Assembly (NCBI GenBank): GCA_018001635.1
Contig: JAGNHS010000025.1
Coordinates: 1 to 42,089, forward strand
Length of the DNA stretch: 42,089 nt
Direction of reading: 5' to 3'
DNA from: Pseudomonadota bacterium
GTDB taxonomy: Bacteria > Bdellovibrionota > UBA2428
Of the stretch, positions 33,257 through 42,089 are shown in pieces (position 1 is the first letter of the stretch; each line of letters starts with the position of its first letter). A model generated the notes under the pieces. That model saw nothing but the letters and a program-made list of their open reading frames with translations. It had not been told where the DNA came from and made no database searches. A program made the position numbers and the translations under genes.

Positions 33257-35434
33257 ATGAGAAGCCTGTGTCGCTCATTTTCTACGATGCTAATGAGCAC
33301 AGCTATGCTCTATATGAATTCAACAGCCATAAAAGCTGCTGACGCCATTCCTCTTATGAGAGAACCAGACCTCAAAGAATCTCTACTCTATACAAAAAAA
33401 CTAAACTCCATAACTTTAGATGAAGCCCAACGGCACATGTCTCAAACATCCTCAGTAAGTGGCTCCAATAAATCTGATGAGATACTTGAAAAAGGTATTC
33501 CAGTTCAATTTCCAGATTACGTTATTGGACCCGATGGATATTTAAATGATGAGGGAAAACTTGTCCCCTACAAAGACAAAGATGAGAGAAATCAATATCA
33601 TTCACAAATTGTAAACACTTACTTAGCGCAAGTGACTATGTCTCTTGGGAAACCCGACTTTGCTTTTAAAGTTTGGCAATTTGGAAACAGCATTGCTCGC
33701 CTACAAAGAAAGAATAATCTTTATTTAACACATAAAGAAAAATCCAATTTACTAGACTTACTAAAAGAACAAATTAAAAACTGGTGCGAATACCATCTTA
33801 AAAAGGATTGGAATCGCACACGATGCCAAAACACTCTTGAAGAACCACTCCAAGATCTCAATTCTTATTTTTGGAAAGATGTTTCAGATAAAATGCACAA
33901 ATCCCGAGAATTCCGCGAAGACACTCCCTCCAATATTGATCACTTCATTCAGAAAGTAGAAATGCTCGATGAAAACTCCCAAGGTAACGTTCATATTAAA
34001 CAAACTGTAAATGCCATGGATTATGTAAAAAAATTAATTTTTCTTGAAAACCATGAAAGCAACGCACCGGGAGTGACTTATAATACATCTAATTTTGTTG
34101 TGGGCTCAAATAGCTTCAACGGCAAAGCTTATACAAACGAAATTTCTAGAAATTTTCTGCACGGTGCCGTCACTAATGAATACGCCAATCGTGTTGTGGG
34201 AGCCATAGGACAACCCCACATGGAAACTGCTGTTTGGCATAACGTAAATGCAGTGGCCCGACTTCGAAGAAACAACAACATCTTTTTAAGAGAAAAAGGT
34301 GTCAATCTCCAAGACAAAACCGATTATCACTTAAGTCAAAGTTTAAAAAAATTCTGTGACCAAGAAAAATTTAAAAGCCAAGACGAGAAAGATGATTGTT
34401 ACGCTCATTTTGAGGAGATGAAAAATCTTGTCGACGAACTTAACGAACAGGCTTGGACTCGATACGATCCCAAACGCCTCGACAGTGAAGAACGAGCTTT
34501 GCTTATTCAAAAATATGCTTATCGATTCGAAGGGCTCACGCCTGGAAGCCAAGACTATGAAGACCGCTTAGTTGACGTCATGGTTCAAGAAGAAGCTCGC
34601 GACCCCAAGTCACGAGTTAATGAAATTCTAAGACTCATAGGAAAACCTGGGAGCAAAGACCCGTCTGTTATGAGTTGGTTTTATTCTCATGGCTATAAAG
34701 CCGACCCTAATTTAACCTTAGCCAAACTTACCGACACCAAAACTCTCAGCGAACCGTCCTTTACGTGGGAAATTAAAAAAATGATAGCCGATAAACATTA
34801 TGTAACTCCATACTTTAAAACTTCACCCGCGCTTTATACAACAACTAGAAAAGGAAAATCTGTTCTCGTAAGAGGAGCGGGATTAGTCCAAATTCCACTA
34901 AACCCTAGAGCTCCTAGCGTTGGGCCCTGCGGAAGTTTTCACTATAATGCCGGACTTAATGGCAACGATGCTTATGCATCGCCAATCACAGCCTGTGCTT
35001 TTACGGCTTTAATGCAAGAATGGCGAAAACAAGCACCAACGGGAACAGCCTATAAAGATTCTGCTTATCGACTCTCTTGGGGCGACATCTCTAAAGTCGA
35101 TGCTATGTATTTCAACGATCACCGTAGCCACACCATTGGAAACTGCGTCGATATTAGACCTTTTAGAAAATACGCGTTTGAAGATCGACCGTTAACGTAT
35201 AAAGACACAGACTACAGCCCTGATATCACACTAAAATTTATCAATATGGCCAAAAAATTCGGTGGAGAAAGCACTTTTTTCAACGATCCTAATTTAATTA
35301 AGCAAGGGGTTTGTAAGCATGAAGATGGGCACCATAATCACGTCCACGTATGCTTTCCAGAGAACAAAAAAACTCGAGAGGTTTGCGGCAACTTTAAGGT
35401 TGATCCAAACGCTTGTCCCACATTAGCTAATTAA
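33257..35434 (+). CDS. Exported M74 (MepA-like) murein endopeptidase with duplicated N-terminal module
   Basis: 725 residues; GGGGGA upstream serves the ATG. Signal peptide (STMLMSTAMLYMNSTAIKAA). Two related units of about 95 residues occupy 119-210 and 307-404: TMSLGKPDFAFKVWQFGNSI with ARLQRKNN, and VGAIGQPHMETAVWHNVNAV with ARLRRNNN. The C-terminal LAS-type peptidase shows SHTIGNCVDIRPF (H625-x2-G-x3-D632) and HHNHVHV (H695, H697), the zinc site of penicillin-insensitive murein endopeptidases. It should cut peptide cross-links in peptidoglycan in the periplasm. The duplicated module probably gives substrate or partner binding; its family is not recognised. The small exported gene follows 17 nt later. 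Confidence 0.88.
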   Translation: MRSLCRSFSTMLMSTAMLYMNSTAIKAADAIPLMREPDLKESLLYTKKLNSITLDEAQRHMSQTSSVSGSNKSDEILEKGIPVQFPDYVIGPDGYLNDEGKLVPYKDKDERNQYHSQIVNTYLAQVTMSLGKPDFAFKVWQFGNSIARLQRKNNLYLTHKEKSNLLDLLKEQIKNWCEYHLKKDWNRTRCQNTLEEPLQDLNSYFWKDVSDKMHKSREFREDTPSNIDHFIQKVEMLDENSQGNVHIKQTVNAMDYVKKLIFLENHESNAPGVTYNTSNFVVGSNSFNGKAYTNEISRNFLHGAVTNEYANRVVGAIGQPHMETAVWHNVNAVARLRRNNNIFLREKGVNLQDKTDYHLSQSLKKFCDQEKFKSQDEKDDCYAHFEEMKNLVDELNEQAWTRYDPKRLDSEERALLIQKYAYRFEGLTPGSQDYEDRLVDVMVQEEARDPKSRVNEILRLIGKPGSKDPSVMSWFYSHGYKADPNLTLAKLTDTKTLSEPSFTWEIKKMIADKHYVTPYFKTSPALYTTTRKGKSVLVRGAGLVQIPLNPRAPSVGPCGSFHYNAGLNGNDAYASPITACAFTALMQEWRKQAPTGTAYKDSAYRLSWGDISKVDAMYFNDHRSHTIGNCVDIRPFRKYAFEDRPLTYKDTDYSPDITLKFINMAKKFGGESTFFNDPNLIKQGVCKHEDGHHNHVHVCFPENKKTREVCGNFKVDPNACPTLAN

Positions 35435-35451
35435 AGGAGTATAATAAGTTT

Positions 35452-35982
35452 ATGAAAATTTCAGCGTTTATCCTAAGTCTCACAAGTGTTCTTAGCTTTG
35501 CTGCAGACAAACTTCCTGCTTGCCCAGTTTTTTGGGGCTTAAATAAATCTGCTGACGTTGTTGATGAAAAGACCGGAGAAGTCGCTCCCAAAGCTAGCAT
35601 TTTTATCGCCAATGACTGGGATCCCGCTAACGCTGGTTTTGATGATTTACTTTTTTCTAAGTTTGATCTTTTCCGAGATAAGAACCCCGACTTGAATTTA
35701 GTCACTCTCAGACTCACTTTTAAAGTGGCTGCTTCTAAAGATAAAATCAAGGAAAGTAGCAGTTCATTTAAAGTGGAATACTGGGATAAAGCTCATTCCT
35801 ATATTCACGTAAAAGAATTAGACCTAGTTAAAGAACTCGCTAAATTTGGAAATTCGATTCCTAAAAAAGGTATAGTAGAAATTTTATTTAAAAACCAAAG
35901 TCTTTGCTTAAGTGAAATCTCTACCGCTGGAGAAGGCTCTTCAGACGCCGTTAAAATTAACGAAGCACCTCAGCAACGCTAA
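35452..35982 (+). CDS. Small exported protein, unknown function
   Basis: 176 residues. Signal peptide (KISAFILSLTSVLSFA|A), then a beta-rich body with two cysteines (LPACPVF, SLCLSE). No family recognised. It follows the M74-like peptidase by 17 nt. AAAGGAG (35433-35439) is 12 nt before the ATG, rather far, while TATAAT (35440-35445) is 6 nt before it, so the gene could be translated from the operon mRNA or from its own leaderless transcript. The stop overlaps that of recG by 3 bp on the opposite strand. Confidence 0.78.
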   Translation: MKISAFILSLTSVLSFAADKLPACPVFWGLNKSADVVDEKTGEVAPKASIFIANDWDPANAGFDDLLFSKFDLFRDKNPDLNLVTLRLTFKVAASKDKIKESSSSFKVEYWDKAHSYIHVKELDLVKELAKFGNSIPKKGIVEILFKNQSLCLSEISTAGEGSSDAVKINEAPQQR

Positions 35983-38165
35983 CCGCTTAGAGATAATTCG
36001 AACTTCGTGCCCCACCAACGCATGAGATGTTCTTTTACAAATGCATTTTCAGGTTTTTTTAATAAAGGGTCCTCTAAAAGTAATTCTTGAGATTTTTTTC
36101 TGGCTTCATCAAGAATTTCAACATCTCTTAAAAGATGAGCCACTCTAAACTGAGGCAATCCACTTTGTCTTTGCCCCAAAAACTCTCCTGGGCCTCTGAG
36201 CTCTAAATCTTTTTCTGCAATCACAAAACCATCATCAGTTCTTTCCATTATAGAAAGTCTTTCATATGATTTTTCTCCAAGCCAATCCGGAGTCACGAGA
36301 ATACAAAAACTTTCAATATCACCTCGCCCCACACGCCCCCTCAACTGATGGAGTTGAGAAAGTCCAAATCTTTCAGCATGCTCAATAACCATCACGCTCG
36401 CCCGAGGAACGTCAATTCCAACTTCAATCACAGTAGTAGCCACCAACACTTGAGCACGTCCTTCAACAAATTCTCTCATGGCTCGATCTTTTTCTTGAGC
36501 TTTCATTTGACCATGCAAAAGAGCCACTCTAAAACCCGTAAAAATACTGCTCCACTCTTGATGTGCTCTTTGAACATCTTTCAAATCGAGTTCTTCGTTT
36601 TCTTCGACCAAAGGATAAACCATATAGATTTGCCTTCCTTCGGACAAAAATCCCTTTAATCGTTCAACTAATTTATCTCGAGATTTCTCACGTAATAAAT
36701 GAGTTCGAATAGGCTGACGCCCTTTAGGTTTTTCTCGAATTTGACTTAATTTTAAATCACCATAAAGAGTCAGAGCCAATGATCGAGGAATAGGTGTAGC
36801 CGTCATAACCAACAAATGAGGCTCCCACTCTAAGCTCAATTTTTTTAAAGCCAATCGCTGCTTCACTCCAAAGCGATGCTGCTCATCTATCACCACCAAA
36901 GCTAAATCTTGAAATATATTTTCTGCAAATAACAAGGCCTGGGTACCTATAGCTATTCTTGCTTTTCCAAAACTCAGCTCACGCTTCGTCGCTAATTTTT
37001 CTTTTTCTGTTAACGATCCTTTTAATAAAACTATTTTGTCGGCCCATTCGGGAAATAATTTAATAAAATTTCTATAGTGCTGATCGGCTAAGAGTTCCGT
37101 AGGAGCCATCATCACTGAGGTGTATCCACTTGAAGTCGCCTGAAGCATAGATAAAAATGCCACTATGGTTTTTCCAGAGCCCACATCGCCCTGCAAAAGC
37201 CTATGCATAGGTTTTTCAGCTTCAGTCATGTCAGAAGAAATTTCAGAAAGTGCTTTTTTTTGTGCCTCCGTAAGAGCAAAGGGCAATTGAGTTAACCAGC
37301 CGATTTTTTCAGTAGCCTTTTCTTGCACCTTTGGTACTTTTAAAGGAGTTTCAAAAGTTTGCATAAGTTTTGCTTGGCTTCTTAAACTTAAAGCCAAAGA
37401 CAAATAAAAAAGTTCCTCAAAAGCCAGTCGACGATAGAACGGGCTCGATACAGATTCATTTTCAACGTCATTTCCTAAAGGAGCTTCCCATTTTTGAGGA
37501 AAATGTATTTCACGCAATGATTCCGGCAAAGCAGGTAATTTAAGAGTCTCAGCCATTCCCTTGGGTAATGTTTCAGGAATAGAATCTAACTCTGGTCTCA
37601 TAAGAGCTTGATATTGAATTTTACGAATCACTCTAGTCGAAACACCCATAATCTCGGGATAAACGGGAACAATTCTCCCGAACTCCCAAGGAGCCATATC
37701 TTTTTCTGTTTTTTGCAATTGCGGATGGGCCATTTGTAAACGACCTCTAAAAGACTGGGCCTTCCCCTGAAAAAGTACGACACTTCCAACTGGAAAAGAT
37801 TTTTCTATAAACCGAGATTCATGGAACCAAACAAAAGTTAAATAATGAGTGACTGAAGAAGATTCTTTAGGATCTAAAACTCTAACCGTAGCTTCTAACC
37901 AAGAACGCCCACCTGCTGCGCGTCGATGCACATAAGCCTCAATTAGCGCCTGACCTAAAACAGGAAAATTTTTTTCTACACTCTCAACAATATCTTTAAA
38001 ATTACAAAATTTTCGACGATCTTCGTAAGCTCTAGGCAAATGAAAAAGTAAATCCCAATAACTCTCTATTTGAACTTTTCTAAATAAAGAGGCTAATTTT
38101 TCACCAACCCCTTTTAAAAATTGTACGGATAAGGCCCAAGGCGCTTTAGTAGAATTTGTGGCCAC
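35979..38165 (-). CDS. recG: ATP-dependent DNA helicase RecG
   Basis: 728 residues, GTG start. The N-terminal wedge/OB domain (about 1-250) is followed by the helicase core: Walker A GDVGSGKT (326-333), DEQH box (427-430), TATPIPRSLALT, and QLRGRVGRG (motif VI). RecG reverses stalled replication forks and migrates Holliday junctions. It lies 20 nt after greA on the same strand, in the order carB-greA-recG. A G-rich AGGGGG is upstream of the GTG. Confidence 0.97.
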   Translation of the reverse strand: MATNSTKAPWALSVQFLKGVGEKLASLFRKVQIESYWDLLFHLPRAYEDRRKFCNFKDIVESVEKNFPVLGQALIEAYVHRRAAGGRSWLEATVRVLDPKESSSVTHYLTFVWFHESRFIEKSFPVGSVVLFQGKAQSFRGRLQMAHPQLQKTEKDMAPWEFGRIVPVYPEIMGVSTRVIRKIQYQALMRPELDSIPETLPKGMAETLKLPALPESLREIHFPQKWEAPLGNDVENESVSSPFYRRLAFEELFYLSLALSLRSQAKLMQTFETPLKVPKVQEKATEKIGWLTQLPFALTEAQKKALSEISSDMTEAEKPMHRLLQGDVGSGKTIVAFLSMLQATSSGYTSVMMAPTELLADQHYRNFIKLFPEWADKIVLLKGSLTEKEKLATKRELSFGKARIAIGTQALLFAENIFQDLALVVIDEQHRFGVKQRLALKKLSLEWEPHLLVMTATPIPRSLALTLYGDLKLSQIREKPKGRQPIRTHLLREKSRDKLVERLKGFLSEGRQIYMVYPLVEENEELDLKDVQRAHQEWSSIFTGFRVALLHGQMKAQEKDRAMREFVEGRAQVLVATTVIEVGIDVPRASVMVIEHAERFGLSQLHQLRGRVGRGDIESFCILVTPDWLGEKSYERLSIMERTDDGFVIAEKDLELRGPGEFLGQRQSGLPQFRVAHLLRDVEILDEARKKSQELLLEDPLLKKPENAFVKEHLMRWWGTKFELSLSG

Positions 38166-38185
38166 CGAGTACGAGGCCCCCTTTA

Positions 38186-38659
38186 TTAAATGTATTCAAC
38201 CTTAGAAACTTCATAAACGACTTCGCCCTTTGGACTTCTCACAATAGCTTCATCGCCCGCAAGTTTTCCTAAAAGAGCTCTGGATATAGGAGAACTAACA
38301 GATATTTTTCCTTTTTCGAGATCCGCTTCTGGCTCACCCACAATTTGATAACGTCTCTGTTTTCCATCTTCATCCACGAGTGTGACTGTAGCTCCAAAGA
38401 CAACCTTTTCGGCTTGGATTTTGGAAGGGTCGATCACTTCAGCACGGGCGAGCTTGTCGCCAATATCTAATATTCTTCCCTCAATAAAAGATTGCTTTTC
38501 TTTTGCAAATTGATAATCAGCATTCTCTGAAAGATCACCATTGGCACGAGCCACTTCAATGGCCTGAATAATAGCAGGACGTTCTACGCCTTTGAGTCTT
38601 TTTAATTCTGCTTCCAGAGCTTCTTTACCAGCGATGGTAAGGGGTATTTTATCTTCCAT
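38186..38659 (-). CDS. greA: Transcription elongation factor GreA
   Basis: 157 residues, the standard length. The N-terminal coiled-coil has the family signature (ARANGDLSENADYQFAKEKQ) whose acidic tip (D/E in GDLSEN) enters RNA polymerase; the C-terminal FKBP-like domain ends with SPISRALLGK and GDEAIV. It rescues backtracked polymerase by stimulating transcript cleavage. A GAAGGA Shine-Dalgarno lies 8 nt before the ATG. It sits 58 nt downstream of carB and 20 nt upstream of recG. Confidence 0.98.
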   Translation of the reverse strand: MEDKIPLTIAGKEALEAELKRLKGVERPAIIQAIEVARANGDLSENADYQFAKEKQSFIEGRILDIGDKLARAEVIDPSKIQAEKVVFGATVTLVDEDGKQRRYQIVGEPEADLEKGKISVSSPISRALLGKLAGDEAIVRSPKGEVVYEVSKVEYI

Positions 38660-38717
38660 AAGAACAATCCTTCAACGGCGTAATTACACATGGCCGCACT
38701 AATGATTTGCCAGATGC

Positions 38718-41700
38718 TTAAACCTGCGTCAATTGAGCGCCTGCAATGAAGTCTTGCAGACAAACCGTAGGAATATGACCCTTTTTAAGTCTCTCAATAG
38801 CCATAAGAGCCATTTCCGCAGCAGATATTGTGCTCATAAGAGGAATTCTCAATCTTAAAGCAATCTGCCGAATACTTTCACCATCCTTAAAGGAACCAGC
38901 TGTTTCGGTAGTGTTCACCACCATTTGAACTTTAGAAGACTGTAAGAAATGAAGTAAATCTTGTCCCATGGGTGCTTGCCCAATTTTTTGAACTTGTTCA
39001 CAATCAATTCCCGCTCTGACTAAAAAGCTTGAAGTGCCAGGAGTTCCCAAAAGTCTAAAGCCCATTAAAGAAAGGCCCCTTGCAATAGGAAGCAATCGAT
39101 TTTTATCGCGATCCTTCACACTCAACAAAATTCCGCCTTTTTCGGGTAGTTTCACTCCAGAGGCTAAGAATGATTTTGCCAAGGCATCACCCGCATTGGG
39201 TCCAACACCCATAACTTCTCCGGTGCTTCGCATTTCAGGACCCAAAATAGGATCCACATTTCTAAATTTCTCAAAAGGGAAGACTGGAGTTTTCACGGCA
39301 TAACCATGACTAGGTAAGCGATAATTTCCAGGAATAGGCGCCTCTTTCACGATTTCAGAAACAGACTCTTCACCTAAAGCCGAGCGAATCGCCCACTCCA
39401 CCAATGAATACCCAGTGGCTTTTGCTAAAAATGGCACCGTTCGAGAAGCTCGAGGATTGGCCTCAATAACAAAAACATCTTCGCCCACAACTGCCATTTG
39501 AATATTAAAGAAACCTTTTCCACCAGAACCTACAGCAATTTTTTTAGCGATCCCGGCCATTTCATCAATTTTTGAAGCAGGCAATCTAAAAGGAGGAATC
39601 ACACAACTAGAATCGCCGCTATGTATTCCCGCCTCTTCAACGTGTTCCATAACTCCAGCAACCCAAGCTTTTTTTCCATCGCAAAGTCCATCGATGTCAT
39701 ACTCAATGGCATCTTTAAGATATTTGTCCAGATAAAGTGGAAAATCAGAATTCACTTGCTTAGCCGCATGAAAGGCTTCCGTAAGTTCTAAATCAGAATA
39801 ACAAATTTTCATTCCCCGCCCACCCAAAACATAAGAGGGCCTCACTAATACTGGATATCCAATCTTTTTTACGACCTTTATAGATTCCTCAAGAGTCGTA
39901 GCCGATGCAAAACTTGGATAATGAATATTATTTTTCTTTAGAAACTTGGCGAATTTTTCGCGATCTTCACACAAATCAATACTCTGTTGTGTGGTGCCTA
40001 ATAATTTATAACCCCAAGACTCAATCTTCGAAGCTAATTTTAAAGGTGTTTGACCACCCATTTGAATCACAACAAAAGCTTCTTGTCCGGCAGCCTTTAA
40101 AGGTCCCAATTCTTTTTCAAGAATAGCTCGAACAGAATCTTCATGTAACGGCTCTAGATAAAGACGAGTAGAAGTGGTCGGGTCGGTGCTTACAGTTTCA
40201 GGATTACAGTTAATCATAACTGTTTCAAAACCCAACTTTAATAAAGCCAAAGAAGCATGAACACAGCAATAATCAAATTCCACACCTTGCCCAATACGAT
40301 TAGGGCCAGACCCCAGTATCACAGCTCGACCACGTTTATCTTTAGGCAAAGCTAAAGTTTGTGTTTCTAAATAGGGATTTTTGGGAGACTCAAAAGAAAA
40401 ATTTTCTCTTGTTGAATAAAAATAAGAAGTTTGCACTCTATTCTCACCCGAACAAGTGTCTATCATTTCAAAATGAGGATTATCTTTAGAAAGATTCTTC
40501 GCACGAGGTCCCAAAGAGTTTTCTTCTTGATACAATTTTAATTGCCGAGTGAACCACGGATCCCACTCCATCCAATGGGCCAATTCTTCTGGAGACACTC
40601 CACATGCAAGAGCATCCCAAACGGCAAAGGATCTTTTGGAATGAGCTTTAATCAGCAAGTCTTCTTTTTCAAAGCTCCAAGCCTCTTGTGGGTTTTGAGA
40701 GTCTACCGGTTTAAATTGAGGCCACTTTCGCTCTAAACTATTAAGCGCCTTATGATAGGCTTCACCTAAACTGGTGCCAAAAGATAAAACCTCTCCCACA
40801 CTTTGCATTTGAGGAAGCAATTCATCTATAGCCCCTGGAAATTTTTCAAAATGAAATCGTGGAATTTTTAAAGCCACATAATCAATAGGTGGTTCAAAGC
40901 AGGCCTTAGTGCTTAAAGTAATTCTATTATCAACTTCAGAAAGATTGTAACCAATTGCTAATTTAGTGGCCACATATGCAATTGGAAACCCCGTGGCCTT
41001 AGAAGCTAAAGCCGAGGAACGAGACACACGCGGATTCATTTCGATAACGACTCTTCTGCCATTGAGCGGATTCACAGCAAACTGAACGTTACATCCTCCC
41101 GTTTCAACACCCACAGCGCGAATTAAGCGAAGAGCTTCCCAGCGCATCGCTTGATATTCTCTATCTGTAAGCGTTTGCTGAGGCGCTACCGTAATAGAAT
41201 CTCCGGTATGCACACCCATTGGGTCTAAATTCTCAATACTGCAAACTACAATGGCGTTGTCTTGACGGTCGCGCATGACCTCAAGTTCAAATTCTTTCCA
41301 ACCTTTCACACTTTCTTCAACAAGAGCTTCACCAATGGGACTATATTCAAGAGCTCTATTGGTTTTATCAATCAACTCTTCCGACGAAAAAACAATGCTC
41401 TGTCCTGATCCACCCAAAGTGAAACTTGGACGTAAAATAAAAGGAAAGCCAACGTCTTCAACAAAAGCACGAGCATCTTCAATGTTTCGTATAATTGCAG
41501 ACCTGGGAGAATCCATGCCCAAACTTTCTACAAGTTCACGAAAGGCTCTACGGTTTTCCGCTAAATGAATGGCTCTTAAATTAGCTCCGATAATCTCAAC
41601 ACCGTCTAGCGCATGTGGGATGTTGGCTAAATTCATTATTAGATTGAGCGCCGTTTGCCCTCCCATAGTGGGCAAAATAGCATCAACACCTTCTTTACGA

Positions 41701-41933
41701 AGAATCTCAATCACTACGGAAGGATCCAAAGGCTCTATATAAGTTCTATCGGCCACACCAGGATCGGTCATAATCGTCGCTGGATTTGAATTGAGCAGTA
41801 TAACTTTATAACCTTCTTCTTTTAATGCTCTACAGGCTTGAGTTCCTGAATAATCAAATTCACAAGCTTGTCCGATGGTGATGGGACCGCTTCCCAAAAT
41901 CATCACCGTATTAAAAGTTTTGGCTCGACTCAT
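38718..41933 (-). CDS. carB: Carbamoyl-phosphate synthase large subunit
   Basis: 1071 residues, the full length. It has two homologous ATP-grasp halves: N-terminal [20 protein letters not shown] and C-terminal [20 protein letters not shown]. The C-terminal MGS-like regulatory domain is the last 130 or so residues. It makes carbamoyl phosphate from bicarbonate, ammonia and ATP for pyrimidine and arginine synthesis, with ammonia supplied by CarA. carA is not adjacent: the preceding frame, overlapping by ATGA, is a different protein. A GGAAG lies 12 nt before the ATG. Confidence 0.98.
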   Translation of the reverse strand: MSRAKTFNTVMILGSGPITIGQACEFDYSGTQACRALKEEGYKVILLNSNPATIMTDPGVADRTYIEPLDPSVVIEILRKEGVDAILPTMGGQTALNLIMNLANIPHALDGVEIIGANLRAIHLAENRRAFRELVESLGMDSPRSAIIRNIEDARAFVEDVGFPFILRPSFTLGGSGQSIVFSSEELIDKTNRALEYSPIGEALVEESVKGWKEFELEVMRDRQDNAIVVCSIENLDPMGVHTGDSITVAPQQTLTDREYQAMRWEALRLIRAVGVETGGCNVQFAVNPLNGRRVVIEMNPRVSRSSALASKATGFPIAYVATKLAIGYNLSEVDNRITLSTKACFEPPIDYVALKIPRFHFEKFPGAIDELLPQMQSVGEVLSFGTSLGEAYHKALNSLERKWPQFKPVDSQNPQEAWSFEKEDLLIKAHSKRSFAVWDALACGVSPEELAHWMEWDPWFTRQLKLYQEENSLGPRAKNLSKDNPHFEMIDTCSGENRVQTSYFYSTRENFSFESPKNPYLETQTLALPKDKRGRAVILGSGPNRIGQGVEFDYCCVHASLALLKLGFETVMINCNPETVSTDPTTSTRLYLEPLHEDSVRAILEKELGPLKAAGQEAFVVIQMGGQTPLKLASKIESWGYKLLGTTQQSIDLCEDREKFAKFLKKNNIHYPSFASATTLEESIKVVKKIGYPVLVRPSYVLGGRGMKICYSDLELTEAFHAAKQVNSDFPLYLDKYLKDAIEYDIDGLCDGKKAWVAGVMEHVEEAGIHSGDSSCVIPPFRLPASKIDEMAGIAKKIAVGSGGKGFFNIQMAVVGEDVFVIEANPRASRTVPFLAKATGYSLVEWAIRSALGEESVSEIVKEAPIPGNYRLPSHGYAVKTPVFPFEKFRNVDPILGPEMRSTGEVMGVGPNAGDALAKSFLASGVKLPEKGGILLSVKDRDKNRLLPIARGLSLMGFRLLGTPGTSSFLVRAGIDCEQVQKIGQAPMGQDLLHFLQSSKVQMVVNTTETAGSFKDGESIRQIALRLRIPLMSTISAAEMALMAIERLKKGHIPTVCLQDFIAGAQLTQV

Positions 41934-42089
41934 AGTATGGGTTCTTCCGAATAAATATATTTAACGTCAATGTGTGTGTATTGCTCGGCCTTTTGCTTCA
42001 TTGCTGAAAGTTTATGGAGCAATGTTTGCCGATGAGCATCTTTTAAGTATTTGACCTTTTTAATTTGTTTTTGAATGAAGGCCTTGGCT
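41930..42089 (-). CDS. C-terminal fragment of an unidentified ORF overlapping carB
   Basis: An open frame enters from the right edge and ends at a TGA that overlaps the carB ATG (ATGA). 52 residues are visible, Lys/Gln-rich and helical, ending in [12 protein letters not shown]. It does not resemble the CarA C-terminus. The four-base overlap suggests a real gene translated with carB. Identity is unknown without the missing part. Confidence 0.55.
   Translation of the reverse strand, partial: AKAFIQKQIKKVKYLKDAHRQTLLHKLSAMKQKAEQYTHIDVKYIYSEEPIL

Overview
The window is a chromosomal segment of a Gram-negative bacterium with low to moderate GC. I infer a member of the Bdellovibrionota, probably Bdellovibrio or Pseudobdellovibrio-like. 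The reasons are the many exported proteins and lipoproteins with no assignable family, periplasmic peptidoglycan enzymes (a YkuD L,D-transpeptidase and an M74-like endopeptidase), LPS-transport and Tat components, and a tiny lysine-rich histone-H1-tail-like protein. The lineage call is an inference; 16S or marker-gene placement is not possible from this window. I saw no tRNA, rRNA, insertion sequence, prophage or CRISPR array.

Layout. 1-1646 (-): a kelch-repeat lipoprotein cut by the window edge. 1837-3398 (+): an exported phosphoribosyltransferase-fold protein and a dienelactone-hydrolase-family protein. 3475-4824 (-): a small membrane protein and a LysR regulator. 4923-6960 (+): a small exported protein and a TPR protein. 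6977-10081 (-): a very large exported Ser/Gly/Thr-rich protein. 10206-14632 (+): ribF, a von Willebrand A-like lipoprotein and three exported or membrane proteins of unknown role. 14713-16133 (-): L,D-transpeptidase and rlmH. 16152-17111 (+): a degenerate receiver-GAF protein. 17115-18853 (-): an M14 carboxypeptidase overlapping an alpha/beta hydrolase. 19044-19124 (-): a 26-residue lysine-rich protein with structured 5' and 3' UTRs. 19318-20241 (+): a lipoprotein. hisS (-) and aspS (+) diverge at about 21.58 kb. The 327-bp space after aspS is almost entirely a long interrupted inverted repeat with a branched apex. 23748-28181 (-): an overlapping three-gene operon of a degenerate PurL-like protein, a PurQ-like protein lacking its catalytic cysteine, and a membrane protein with an HxxxCxxC anti-sigma-like motif. 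28203-35982: small lipoprotein, exported proteins, a barrel-like outer-membrane protein, an LptC/LptA-like protein, tatA, and an M74-like peptidase. 35979-42089 (-): a cut ORF, carB, greA and recG.

Themes. Housekeeping genes (ribF, rlmH, hisS, aspS, carB, greA, recG) are scattered among envelope and unknown genes. Many genes have very short divergent intergenic gaps and a -10-like hexamer 5-8 nt before the start codon with no Shine-Dalgarno, suggesting frequent leaderless transcription. The two most unusual items are the branched inverted-repeat element at 23424-23751 and the degenerate purine-synthase-like operon beside it.
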